Source of the DNA: Brevibacillus reuszeri
GTDB lineage: Bacteria > Bacillota > Bacilli > Brevibacillales > Brevibacillaceae
Direction of reading: 5' to 3'
Assembly: GCF_002897295.1 (NCBI RefSeq)
Contig: NZ_BEXF01000001.1
Location: 248,001-312,000 of the forward strand
DNA: 64,000 nt
Positions 17,114-25,462 of this stretch are shown here, piece by piece. The position numbers and the translations under genes were made by a program. The notes under the pieces are model-generated. The model made no database searches and had not been told where the DNA came from. It saw only the letters and a list, made by a program, of their open reading frames with translations. Each line of letters starts with the position of its first letter. Position 1 is the stretch's first letter.

Positions 17114-18202
17114 ATGGACCGTGAAAAAATTACTAGCCTGAATCCGTACCACGTAATTGGCCTTGTCGTAAACACGATCATCGGAGTGAATCTGCTTACC
17201 TTATCCAATGCGCTGAGCAGGATGGGCTACAACCAGTGGTGGTTTCCTTTTGTTCTAGGGATGATTGTTACGCTTTCCCTGTTGCCGATTGTAGCGATTT
17301 GCAAAAGATATCCGGATGATTCTCTATTTGTGATTAATGTAAAATTACTCGGGAAATTTTTGGGTCGATTTTTTAATCTAATCATCATTGTGTATGCCAT
17401 TCTGAGCGTTACTTCGGTCAATTCCGACTATGTCCGACTTGTGCAGACCTCAATGATCAATAACGAAACAATTACATTGCCTTTGCTTGGCTTGGTACTG
17501 GTTATGCTGTACATTACAAATTGCGGGATCAAGCTAATAGCGCGCTTTTGTATCATCTCCTTCTTTTTTACCGCATGGATGTTTTACTATCTGCAATGGG
17601 GGTTTCAAAAGGGCGGTATCATGCATATTTTTCCTTTGTTCAACACGAATCTGGCAGATATGCTGGATGCCTTTAATCAATCGTATGCGAGCATGTTTGG
17701 CTATGAGGTTCTCTTGTTTTACTACCCGTATATCAAGCAAAAGGAAAAAGCGTTCCGACATGCGGCCATCGGAATCTGGATCTGCGTAACAGTCTATGTA
17801 CTTATTTTGCTCACGAGTGTTGCCTATTTTTCTGAATGGGAGATTGCTAATCTAGTTTATCCGATTTTAAATTTGTTCAAGGCTGTAGAACTATCCTTTT
17901 TGGAACGGGTGGAGAATCTGGGAATTGGCTTGTGGGTGTTCCTCGTTTTGAGCACCTGTACTACGTATTTGTGGGTGGCGAGAAAAGGGATTGAAGAGAT
18001 GATGGGCAAACAACGCTTGTGGCATTTGCTCTTTCCGGCTGTAGTCTCTTACTTTTTAATCCGAAGCTGGATTCCTCTCGAGTATCAGGAATTTTTATTC
18101 CACAAGGTGACACTTTGGTTGGGGTATGGGCTCGTTCTATGGCCGCTTTTTTTGTTACTCTTGCACGCTATCCGTTTTGGAAACGGAGGGAAGGCGCCAT
18201 GA
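17114..18202 (+). CDS. Spore germination receptor subunit B (GerB family permease)
   Basis: This 362-aa integral membrane protein has about ten hydrophobic segments and belongs to the GerAB branch of the amino acid-polyamine permease superfamily. The B subunit is thought to bind the germinant. It starts 5 nt after the A gene and overlaps the C gene by ATGA, so the three are co-translated. The N-terminal segment (VIGLVVNTIIGVNLLTLSNA) is typical of the family. Confidence 0.9.
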   Translation: MDREKITSLNPYHVIGLVVNTIIGVNLLTLSNALSRMGYNQWWFPFVLGMIVTLSLLPIVAICKRYPDDSLFVINVKLLGKFLGRFFNLIIIVYAILSVTSVNSDYVRLVQTSMINNETITLPLLGLVLVMLYITNCGIKLIARFCIISFFFTAWMFYYLQWGFQKGGIMHIFPLFNTNLADMLDAFNQSYASMFGYEVLLFYYPYIKQKEKAFRHAAIGIWICVTVYVLILLTSVAYFSEWEIANLVYPILNLFKAVELSFLERVENLGIGLWVFLVLSTCTTYLWVARKGIEEMMGKQRLWHLLFPAVVSYFLIRSWIPLEYQEFLFHKVTLWLGYGLVLWPLFLLLLHAIRFGNGGKAP

Positions 18203-19320
18203 TCGTTCGTCTTGCTGCATATATGCTTGTGTTGATAGTGGGGGGGACGCTTCTTTCAGGATGCTCTTCCGAAATCGAGAGGCCATCGCTTGAAGATATG
18301 GCGTTTATCGGCGTCATCGGATTTGATTATATCAATGAAAAAGATGTGAAGGTGAGCGTATCTACGCCAGTACCATCGCGTAGCAAGGAAAAGACGCAGG
18401 TTTATTCTACGGTCGCGACCGTCATGAGTGAAGCCATGCTCAAAATGTCGACGAAAGCGGAGCGTACCATGTCGCTTTCCCAACTCCGGGTCATTTTATT
18501 TAACGAGGAATATGCGCGCAAGGTAGGGATACGCAAGGTAGTTCTGGATTTGTACCGCAATCCAAGCGTGGGGGAAAACGCGTTTGTGGCGATCGTGAAA
18601 GGGAATACGGAAGATCTGATTCGTGCTTCCTATCAAAACAAGCCGGAACTGAACACGTATTTGAATGACCTCTTGCGTCCCCGCGTAGAAACGGCATTTT
18701 CCTCGTTTACGAGTATTCAAGATAGCGTGTATATGATGACGAATGAAGTGTCTGACATGAATTTACCGTACTTGGTCAAGGAAGACGACGACATTCAAAT
18801 TACCAAGGTAGCCTTGTTTAAAGACGATAAAATGATTGGTTCCGTTTCGCAACGGGAGGGAGCACTAATCCAAGCGCTGCTAGGCAGAAAGAGAGTGCCC
18901 CGGATGAGCTTTGAATTTCAGGAGCAGTCAGGTAAAGGGTCAAAGACTGAGCAGGTTGTCTTAGATTTCGTATGGTCAAAATCCAAAGTAAGGAGCAACG
19001 GGAGTCTAGATCACCCAATGATTTCGATGAAACTCGAGTTGAGAGGGATGCTTGTAGGATACACAGGCAGCAAGGATCTCAAGTCGAACAAACAGCTTAC
19101 TCAATTAAAAAAGCAGTTGGAGAGCGAAATCAAAAAAGAGACGCAGAAATTAGTACAGCGTCTGCAAAAAGAGGGTGTTGATCCGGCCAGTTTGGAAGAG
19201 AGTCTACGGCAAAAGTACCATGGGAAATGGACGAGACCTATCGCCATGGAGCTTTATCAGAAAGCCGGATTCAACGTTACGATCAATATGGAAGTAGTGG
19301 GTTACGGAACGATCAAGTAA
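18199..19320 (+). CDS. Spore germination receptor subunit C (GerC lipoprotein)
   Basis: This 373-aa protein has a lipoprotein signal with lipobox LLSGC (Cys about residue 22), then a GerC-family domain. The early segment ERPSLEDMAFIGVIGFDY and the C-terminal pattern (QKAGFNVTINMEVVGYG) fit the family. The lipid anchor holds the receptor complex on the outer face of the inner spore membrane. ATG 18199 is chosen because it overlaps the B stop codon (ATGA) and directly precedes the signal peptide. Confidence 0.92.
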   Translation: MIVRLAAYMLVLIVGGTLLSGCSSEIERPSLEDMAFIGVIGFDYINEKDVKVSVSTPVPSRSKEKTQVYSTVATVMSEAMLKMSTKAERTMSLSQLRVILFNEEYARKVGIRKVVLDLYRNPSVGENAFVAIVKGNTEDLIRASYQNKPELNTYLNDLLRPRVETAFSSFTSIQDSVYMMTNEVSDMNLPYLVKEDDDIQITKVALFKDDKMIGSVSQREGALIQALLGRKRVPRMSFEFQEQSGKGSKTEQVVLDFVWSKSKVRSNGSLDHPMISMKLELRGMLVGYTGSKDLKSNKQLTQLKKQLESEIKKETQKLVQRLQKEGVDPASLEESLRQKYHGKWTRPIAMELYQKAGFNVTINMEVVGYGTIK

Positions 19321-19324
19321 TCTG

Positions 19325-20854
19325 CTAAAACAGCCGCTGCACTTCTCGCCAGATCGCTCTGATGGTTTGACGGCTCCACTTGCGTTTTTTCCCAAACAAG
19401 AAATTGGTCATGCCGACAAACATGATTTTCTGGTCTTTTGTATACGGATACCAGTTGACCTCGCGTTTGCGTGTGCCGGGATCTTGAATGATCGAAATGC
19501 TATGTGTAAAGGAGTGGAGCCCGAATGGGCCGCGATACCTGCCGATGCCACTTTGCTTGACGCCGCCAAATGGCAGATGAGGATTGGCATAGCTGATGAT
19601 GACATCATTGATACAGACGTTGCCACTTTCCAATTGCTCTGCAGCGCGCTGAGCCTTTGTCTTGTCTTTTGACCATACAGAGGCATTCAAGCCGTAGGGA
19701 GAAGAATTCGCAAGCCGGATTGCTTCCTCTTCTGTGGAAAAGGTCATGATCGGCAGGATCGGTCCAAAGGTCTCCTCCTTCATGATTTTCATATCAGAAG
19801 TAACATCGGTCAAAATGGTAGGAGCGATAAACATGCTGTCGGGTGAGACCTGACCGCCGATAACAGCCTTTGCCCCCTTGGCAAGGGCTTCTTCCAGATG
19901 GTCGCGGATGATTCCGCGCTGCTGGGGGGAGGTCATCGAGCCGACCTCTGCGTCCTCTGGATAGCCTTGGCGCAGAGCGGATGCTTTTTGCGTAATCAGC
20001 GTGAGAAATTGTGGGTATACCCGCTCATGCACATAGAGACGCTCGACAGACATGCAGACCTGGCCCGAATTGGTAAAAGCGCCCCAGATCGCTCCGTTAG
20101 CTGCTCTTTCGAGGTGTGCGTCCTCGAAGACGATCATCGGGTCCTTGCCCCCAAGCTCCAGCTCTACTGGGATGAGATGCTCCGCTGCCGCTGCCATGAT
20201 CTTTTTTCCTGTTGCGACAGAGCCTGTGAAGAAGATTTTATCAGGCCGCGCTGTTACAAGTGCCTGCCCGACCTCGCGCCCTCCGTGCAAGACAGATACG
20301 ACACCATCAGGCAAGGGAACGGCTCGAAACAGCTCCTCAATCATCAGTCCTGTTGAGGGGGTTATTTCAGAGGGCTTGAGCACAACCGTATTACCGGCTA
20401 CGAGAGCAGACAGAACGGGAATGAGCGATAGCTGGAAGGGATAATTCCACGGGGAAATGACCGCTACGACTCCCATCGGCTTGTAGTGGATGTACGACTT
20501 TTTGGGCCATAGAACGAGAGAAGTAGGCACTTCCTGGGCAGAAAGCATTTGCTGGGCATTCTTTTCATAAAAACGGATGGTATCTACCGTCACAAATATT
20601 TCGGTCATATACGCTTCCAAAGCGATTTTGCCGGTAGCCTGACTGATTTTTTGTGCCAGCTCTTCGCCGTGCTCGACCAAATAATGTCGCAGCTTTGCAA
20701 GATAGCGTAGTCGTTCAGCCAATGAAGTCGTTGACCAAGCCGTAAAGGCGATGCGGGCACGCACCATTGTTTGCTGTACCTGTTCGGGCGTTGCTTCTGT
20801 AAGCGAGCCGAAATGCTCACCGGTAGCCGGATTTTGAAAGGGCAGGATAGACAA
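19325..20854 (-). CDS. NAD(P)-dependent aldehyde dehydrogenase
   Basis: This 509-aa enzyme oxidises an aldehyde to its acid. The catalytic Cys267 lies in NSGQVCMS and the general base Glu233 in VELELGGKD; the coenzyme region (ISPWNYPF, and GSVATGKK) is intact. The C-terminal tail after residue 460 is longer than in short ALDHs and ends in a basic stretch. It is of the succinate-semialdehyde/coniferyl type, but the substrate is unknown. TTG 20854 is preceded by GAGGTGA. A TetR regulator gene lies 11 nt upstream on the same strand and probably controls it. Confidence 0.88.
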   Translation of the reverse strand: MSILPFQNPATGEHFGSLTEATPEQVQQTMVRARIAFTAWSTTSLAERLRYLAKLRHYLVEHGEELAQKISQATGKIALEAYMTEIFVTVDTIRFYEKNAQQMLSAQEVPTSLVLWPKKSYIHYKPMGVVAVISPWNYPFQLSLIPVLSALVAGNTVVLKPSEITPSTGLMIEELFRAVPLPDGVVSVLHGGREVGQALVTARPDKIFFTGSVATGKKIMAAAAEHLIPVELELGGKDPMIVFEDAHLERAANGAIWGAFTNSGQVCMSVERLYVHERVYPQFLTLITQKASALRQGYPEDAEVGSMTSPQQRGIIRDHLEEALAKGAKAVIGGQVSPDSMFIAPTILTDVTSDMKIMKEETFGPILPIMTFSTEEEAIRLANSSPYGLNASVWSKDKTKAQRAAEQLESGNVCINDVIISYANPHLPFGGVKQSGIGRYRGPFGLHSFTHSISIIQDPGTRKREVNWYPYTKDQKIMFVGMTNFLFGKKRKWSRQTIRAIWREVQRLF

Positions 20855-20865
20855 GAAACTTCACC

Positions 20866-21507
20866 TCACTTGGTAGAAGTATGGGCGTTGCTTGGTGGCA
20901 GAAAAAGCGATTGAACGACAAAAGGAAACGTCTGCTCAAAATGGGAGATGGCGTTTTCAGGGTCAGATGATTCGGACAGTATGGATTGCAAGAATAGACC
21001 GTCGATCAGTGAATATAGAGTGGAGGCTGCCGCTGCTTTTTCGACCGCGAGCGATGATCTGCCAGTGTCTGCTAATCCTTCCAGCATTCGCATGATCAAG
21101 CTGTGCAGGCGATTGCGAATCTGGCTAACCTGCTCGTGGAAAGCGGGAACGTACATGGCTTGAACCTGCAAGTCGTACCAGAGGCGATGCTGGTCTTTGT
21201 CCCGTGTCAGGCTGCGGTGCAGGACAGCGAAGAAAGAAGCCAACCAGTTGTCGAGAGGTGCCTCTACAACCTCACGCTCCAGCTCTGCAACGAAGCCTTC
21301 TTTATAGCTGGAAATGATAGCAAGCAGCAAATCCTCCTTACTCGCAAAATAATAATGCAGGATACCAAGAGACACCCCTGATTCTTTGGCGATATCGCGC
21401 AGAGAAACATGGGCATACCCTTTTTGGGCCAAACAAAGCGTAGCCTGCTCAATCAAAAAAGCCCGTTTCGCCTCTGCTTTGGTCTGGGATAGAGGAGAAC
21501 GTGACAA
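20866..21507 (-). CDS. TetR-family transcriptional regulator
   Basis: This ~213-aa regulator has an N-terminal helix-turn-helix (about residues 15-60, with SLRDIAKESGVSLGILHYYF) and a ligand-binding C-terminal domain of the BetI-like type. It is probably a repressor of its own gene and of the downstream aldehyde dehydrogenase. I chose TTG 21507 because GAGGTG lies about 6 nt upstream, and because the start at TTG 21531 would place the perfect palindrome (operator) inside the coding sequence. Ligand unknown. Confidence 0.88.
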   Translation of the reverse strand: MSRSPLSQTKAEAKRAFLIEQATLCLAQKGYAHVSLRDIAKESGVSLGILHYYFASKEDLLLAIISSYKEGFVAELEREVVEAPLDNWLASFFAVLHRSLTRDKDQHRLWYDLQVQAMYVPAFHEQVSQIRNRLHSLIMRMLEGLADTGRSSLAVEKAAAASTLYSLIDGLFLQSILSESSDPENAISHFEQTFPFVVQSLFLPPSNAHTSTK

Positions 21508-21524
21508 ATCATACACCTCTTTTT

Positions 21525-21540
21525 TGGACAATCGTCCAAT
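21525..21540. promoter_or_regulatory. Probable TetR operator
   Basis: A perfect inverted repeat TTGGAC-AATC-GTCCAA lies just upstream of the ribosome binding site of the TetR gene. Its position fits autoregulation of the TetR-aldehyde dehydrogenase operon. Confidence 0.6.
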
Positions 21541-21631
21541 TTTGGTGATTTCATTATAGTTATGATTTTTCTTTTATGTCAATAAGGAAAGGCTTCTTCC
21601 CATGAAATGTTTTGATTCTTTTCTGATCCAT

Positions 21632-21660
21632 AAAAAAGGAAGCGGTGGCTCACCGCTTCC
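21632..21660 (-). terminator. Strong terminator downstream of the lytH-like gene
   Basis: A perfect 10-bp stem GGAAGCGGTG/CACCGCTTCC (21638-21660, 3-nt loop) is followed on the minus strand by six T. It ends the transcript of the M23 peptidase gene, 210 nt past its stop. Confidence 0.85.
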
Positions 21661-21689
21661 CAGCTTGTTAATGTCACTGCAGCAACGCA

Positions 21690-21838
21690 GGAGAAGTCTG
21701 TTTCCAGGCGTAGCGACTAACGAAACCTTACTCAGCGCAAGAACGGACTTTTGCGTTTCCCCCGGAATCGTTCTGGAGCGGACAGTCATACTCCGATGCG
21801 GGTGGAGACCGGAGCGCAGAATGGAAACAGACTTCTCC
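21690..21838. repeat. 17-bp inverted repeat around a 115-nt spacer
   Basis: GGAGAAGTCTGTTTCCA (21690-21706) and its exact complement (21822-21838) enclose 115 nt. It lies in the 3' untranslated region of the lytH-like gene, directly before its terminator. It could be a structured RNA or a small palindromic repeat element; no second copy is present in this window. Confidence 0.7.
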
Positions 21839-21871
21839 TCACTCCGGCAATGCCCACCTCCAAACAGGGAG

Positions 21872-22882
21872 TCACTGTTTCCGCCCCTGCCGCTCCCACC
21901 GTCTCAAATACGGATAAGGATCAAATGCCCAATCAGGTCCGCCGTTCTCCCGGTACATTCCGTAATGCAAATGGGGAGGGAACTTTCCTGCTGTTCCAGG
22001 TCGGCCATAACCCGAGCTGCCGACATACCCGATGACTTGTCCTGGCTCGACGATATCCCCAGGCTTTAAACCCTTCTTAAAAGAATTCAAGTGAGCGAAA
22101 TAATGATACACATTGCCCATGTCACGCATGCCGATTCTCCAGCCTCCATAGCGATTCCAGCCGATGACTTCGATGACGCCGTAGGCCGTACTCAAAACGG
22201 GTGTTCCATACCCCGCGAAAATGTCTGTTCCCTCGTGAATTCGCCGGCCACCCCAGCCGCGAGCATCGCCCCATGTGCTGCGGTAGCTGTACTCATAGCG
22301 AGCGGGAATAGGAAAATGTCGGTCGTCCAGGTGCAAATGCTGATATTTATCATATACCTGGGCAAACTGTCTGATCGTTTTCACGGAGCGGTCTCGTTGG
22401 TAATACGACCAGAGCCCGATCTGCCAATCGTGATGAGAGAAGCCGTACGAAGACAAATAGTGAATAAGAGAAGTGAGTGCATCCAGATCGTTGTTGCGAT
22501 CTGCTTTCCCGTCGCCATCACCATCTTTGCCCATCCCATCGAAAAACTGAATGGAAATAGGATTGGTGTCGCCCTCATCAGGATTCAAACTACCACTCCA
22601 CCGGTCCCCGGGGATATCGATAGCGGTTAGACGAGAGGAGGATTCGGCTTGATTTACTTGCTTTTTACGTATTTTCATCGTCCGCTCGTATTGGTCGATG
22701 GCTGCCAAATACGTCCATGGAATGCCGTACACTGATTCCATTCGCTGAAAAAGCTGTAGTCGCGCCTGCAAAATCGGGTCTCCCTGCGGAGTAGATGGAG
22801 CTGCGCGTACAACACTTTCCATTGGCATAATTACAGCAGCCAAACACAAGCTGATCTGAATGATTAGGCGGAAAACTCGCAT
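21872..22882 (-). CDS. lytH: M23-family peptidase, LytH/YunA-like
   Basis: This 336-aa exported protein has a signal peptide (cleavage about residue 28) and a C-terminal M23 metallopeptidase domain with zinc ligands His216 and Asp220 (HEGTD) and His304/His306 (HLHYG). Between them an Asp-rich loop (DGDGDGKAD, about 120-128) looks like a calcium site and belongs to a lysozyme-like helical region. In B. subtilis LytH (YunA) is a mother-cell L-Ala-D-Glu endopeptidase needed for mature spore cortex, and yunB and lipA are its neighbours there; both occur in this window. The ATG follows GGAGGGAG. The symbol is by similarity and context. Confidence 0.85.
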   Translation of the reverse strand: MRVFRLIIQISLCLAAVIMPMESVVRAAPSTPQGDPILQARLQLFQRMESVYGIPWTYLAAIDQYERTMKIRKKQVNQAESSSRLTAIDIPGDRWSGSLNPDEGDTNPISIQFFDGMGKDGDGDGKADRNNDLDALTSLIHYLSSYGFSHHDWQIGLWSYYQRDRSVKTIRQFAQVYDKYQHLHLDDRHFPIPARYEYSYRSTWGDARGWGGRRIHEGTDIFAGYGTPVLSTAYGVIEVIGWNRYGGWRIGMRDMGNVYHYFAHLNSFKKGLKPGDIVEPGQVIGYVGSSGYGRPGTAGKFPPHLHYGMYRENGGPDWAFDPYPYLRRWERQGRKQ

Positions 22883-23041
22883 TCCGTCTCCCTCCAGGCC
22901 CAGATAGTCTCCTTTGTAGTTTCTGCCAGCAGTGTTCGTTTATCCTAGATACTTTTTGGAAGGTGTTTTTTCGACCAGCGTTCATTCGTTTTGGTGTATG
23001 ATGCTAGAAAAGAGCAGAAGCAAGAAAATGGAGGCACAAAC

Positions 23042-23977
23042 ATGACGAAGCTGGTCATTCGATCAGAGGATTCGCTTACACTGCAAAGTCTTGTAGATCC
23101 ACTTCAGCAAGCACTGGAAGCTTTTGTGTCGGGCGCTGAGAGCTGTGAACAGGAGTGGACACGAATCAGGCAGTTGGCTGAGCCGTACCGGGCCTATTGC
23201 AAAAAGGATCAATGGGAGCGCGAGGAAACAGCGTTGGCTACGCTGCTAACAGTATGCCCCATCGATCAAAAAGTCTTGCCCCTGTTCATACAACAGCTCC
23301 CGATACCTTCGATGCTCCCTTTGCCACTATTGGAGCTTGCGACTGGATTTTTTGTTAAAGAGGTCGAGGACTCATCCTTTGCCGAGTCATCTGATTTCTC
23401 GCCACTTGCCATGATCTGGCTGCGGGAGGCTGGTGTGCAGCCATTGGGTGCGTGGAGTGGGCAGCTACATAAGGTCGTGCAGGGAGAAGGACTGGCGGTA
23501 CTCAAGGTGGGAGAAGCAGAGCAAGAGCTGCATCAGCATATTCCTCGCTTTTATGAACAAAAAAATCATCAGGCAGAGCATATCGATGAAGGAATGCTGC
23601 TTTTGCAAATCAATTTGGACGATACAAGCCCCGAATGGCTGGCATATGTCATGGAGCAATGCTTGCGCGCCGGAGCAAACGATGTGCATTTTCTACCCGT
23701 AACGATGAAAAAAAGCCGGCCGGGCACACTTCTGCAGGTAATGTGCTACCAAAGCCAGGCTGAGGCGCTGAAAACGATTCTGTTTAGCGAAACGACAACC
23801 TTTGGCATCCGTTCGTTCCCTGTAGACTGCCATCGGCTGGCACGCCGTTTTATTCAGGTCCAAACCGAATGGGGAGAAGTAGTCGTCAAGCTCGGCTATC
23901 ACAGGCAGAAGCGGGTACAGGTCGCACCCGAGTATGTGTGTGCGCCAAGCTGGCTGATGAGGCAGGGGTCCCGCTAA
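23042..23977 (+). CDS. LarC2-like nickel-pincer cofactor protein (C-terminal half), probable frameshift at end
   Basis: The C-terminal part (about residues 185-300) matches the second half of LarC, the CTP-dependent protein that inserts nickel into the pincer cofactor of lactate racemase: QINLDDTSPEWLAYVMEQ, MKKSRPGTLLQV, and SETTTFGIRS. The first ~185 residues are unrecognised and not part of LarC. LarC's first half is encoded separately, on the other strand at 25463-26227. After PEY (codon at 23933) the frame is lost; a -1 shift there restores the family ending CAKLADEAGVPLKRVY and continues to a stop at 24039. Shift could be programmed, a mutation or a sequencing error. Confidence 0.75.
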   Translation: MTKLVIRSEDSLTLQSLVDPLQQALEAFVSGAESCEQEWTRIRQLAEPYRAYCKKDQWEREETALATLLTVCPIDQKVLPLFIQQLPIPSMLPLPLLELATGFFVKEVEDSSFAESSDFSPLAMIWLREAGVQPLGAWSGQLHKVVQGEGLAVLKVGEAEQELHQHIPRFYEQKNHQAEHIDEGMLLLQINLDDTSPEWLAYVMEQCLRAGANDVHFLPVTMKKSRPGTLLQVMCYQSQAEALKTILFSETTTFGIRSFPVDCHRLARRFIQVQTEWGEVVVKLGYHRQKRVQVAPEYVCAPSWLMRQGSR

Positions 23978-24039
23978 AAAGGGTATATCAGCAGGCGATA
24001 CAGCTGGCGAGTCAGGAAGGTGATGTAAATTTGCTGTAA
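23934..24039 (+). pseudogene. Out-of-frame 3' end of the larC2-like gene
   Basis: Read in the -1 frame, this stretch encodes CAKLADEAGVPLKRVYQQAI and ends at TAA 24037-24039. The pattern PEY-x-x-C-A-K-L matches the usual end of LarC. A TGTGTGTG dinucleotide run (23935 on) sits at the junction, a natural place for slippage or an indel. Confidence 0.55.
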
Positions 24040-24125
24040 ACCTAGCAGGAATGAGCAGCCCCTTCAAAGAATTGGAAAATTGGGAGGCTTGCTTTCCAAA
24101 AAACAAGTCATGAGGAGGCTGTCTG

Positions 24126-24677
24126 ATGAGCAAAAAAGTGTTGATCGTAACAGGAGATGCAGTGGAGGCCCTGGAGGTATTTTATCCATACTATCGTTGT
24201 TTGGAAGAAGGGTTTGAAACGGTCATTGCAGCACCGACTGTCAAAACACTGCACACGGTTTGCCACGATTTTGAAGCGCACAGTGAAACGTACACGGAAA
24301 AGCCTGCTTATCAGCTTCCTGCCCATACTTCCTTTGCAGAAATTAATCCCGAGGCATTCGATGCCTTGATTATCCCGGGTGGACGTGCTCCTGAACACAT
24401 CCGCCTCAATGAGAATCTAAAACCGATTGTTGCGCACTTCTTTGAAGCAAACAAACCGGTAGCTGCGATTTGCCACGGCTCACAAGTGCTGGCGATTGTA
24501 AAAGAGCATCTCGCAGGCAGGGAAATGACTGCCTATCAGGCGTGCAGACCGGATGTTGAAGCTTGCGGCGCCATCTATCAAACGGATACTCTCCATGTTG
24601 ACGGAAATCTGGTGTCCGGACATGCGTGGCCGGATTTGCCTGGGTTCATGCGCGAGTTTTTCAAACTGCTACGGTAA
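24126..24677 (+). CDS. DJ-1/PfpI-family protein
   Basis: This 183-aa protein of the DJ-1/ThiJ/PfpI superfamily has the nucleophile elbow AAICHGSQ with Cys116 and the nearby GGRAPEHIR motif. Members act as deglycases, glyoxalases or stress proteins; the exact activity cannot be told from the sequence. GGAGG lies 8 nt before the ATG. It ends 8 nt from the convergent DUF421 gene, with no clear terminator between them. Confidence 0.85.
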   Translation: MSKKVLIVTGDAVEALEVFYPYYRCLEEGFETVIAAPTVKTLHTVCHDFEAHSETYTEKPAYQLPAHTSFAEINPEAFDALIIPGGRAPEHIRLNENLKPIVAHFFEANKPVAAICHGSQVLAIVKEHLAGREMTAYQACRPDVEACGAIYQTDTLHVDGNLVSGHAWPDLPGFMREFFKLLR

Positions 24678-24684
24678 ACAAGAG

Positions 24685-25389
24685 TTAGGGCTTGGAATCT
24701 CGCTGATCAATATGCAGGCTGCCATCGCTTTGTAGCTCTGCATAAAAAACATTCTCGATCGAATGAATCCCGGCCTTTTCTAGCTGTCGCTCTACCCAGG
24801 TTCGACTGATCTTTAATTCCTCCAGGTTTTTTTCTACGTATTTGCCGTCGGAAATAATTTCAGTTGGAATGAAGCGAGGGCGGACTATTTTTGTTCGTAC
24901 ATCCTTTTTTGTCGCAGGTTGATACTCCGCCTTTTTGAGAACACTCAGTTTACCATGTGGCTCCAATATCGCGTACTCAACCTCTTTGATGGAGAAAGCA
25001 TCTCTTTCGCGTAGCATCATGCTTAGATCATCTAGATTTAAGCGTGTTTTTGCCAGCGCTGAATCGATAATAAGCCCGTCGCGGATGACGATGGTTGGCT
25101 CTCCGTCGATCGCAATTCGTGCTTTGGCTGACTTTATTCCGATATATCCAACAAGCATGGTTAAAAATGTCCACCAAATCAGGCTGGTTAGACCACTTGC
25201 GAGGGGCATATCCGGTTTGCTCACAATCTCGGCAGCAATCGATCCAATGGTAATGCCTGTAACATAGTTGAAAAAGGTAAGATGACTCAGCTGCTTTTTT
25301 CCCAAAAGGCGTGTCATGATCAGAAGAATTACAAATGTAATTGAAGTTCGGAAAATGATACCCAAAAGTGCAAAACCTTGAATCAACAA
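24685..25389 (-). CDS. DUF421 membrane protein (YetF/YcaP-like)
   Basis: The ~235-aa protein has two or three N-terminal membrane segments (FRTSITFVILLIMTRLLGKK and ITIGSIAAEI) and a soluble C-terminal YetF-type domain (EPTIVIRDGLIID, SMMLRERDAFSIKEVEYA). Function unknown; related proteins are linked to sporulation or envelope stress. I prefer a TTG start at 25389 or 25386, because GGGAGGG lies 6-9 nt upstream, over ATG 25410, which has no ribosome binding site. That binding site is the 3' arm of the terminator-like hairpin of the upstream larC1 gene. Confidence 0.8.
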   Translation of the reverse strand: MLIQGFALLGIIFRTSITFVILLIMTRLLGKKQLSHLTFFNYVTGITIGSIAAEIVSKPDMPLASGLTSLIWWTFLTMLVGYIGIKSAKARIAIDGEPTIVIRDGLIIDSALAKTRLNLDDLSMMLRERDAFSIKEVEYAILEPHGKLSVLKKAEYQPATKKDVRTKIVRPRFIPTEIISDGKYVEKNLEELKISRTWVERQLEKAGIHSIENVFYAELQSDGSLHIDQRDSKP

Positions 25390-25445
25390 AAACCCTCCCA
25401 AGATAACCATGGCTCATCAATACCATGTCCGTTGGGAGGGTTTTC
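25388..25445 (-). terminator. Hairpin that ends larC1 and covers the DUF421 ribosome binding site
   Basis: AAAACCCTCCCAA and TTGGGAGGGTTTT form a perfect stem of about 13 bp, followed on the minus strand by a T-rich run. The 3' arm carries GGGAGGG, the best ribosome binding site for the next gene, so the stem may both terminate larC1 and hide DUF421 translation. Confidence 0.65.
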
Positions 25446-25462
25446 TATGTTAAAAAGTCGTG

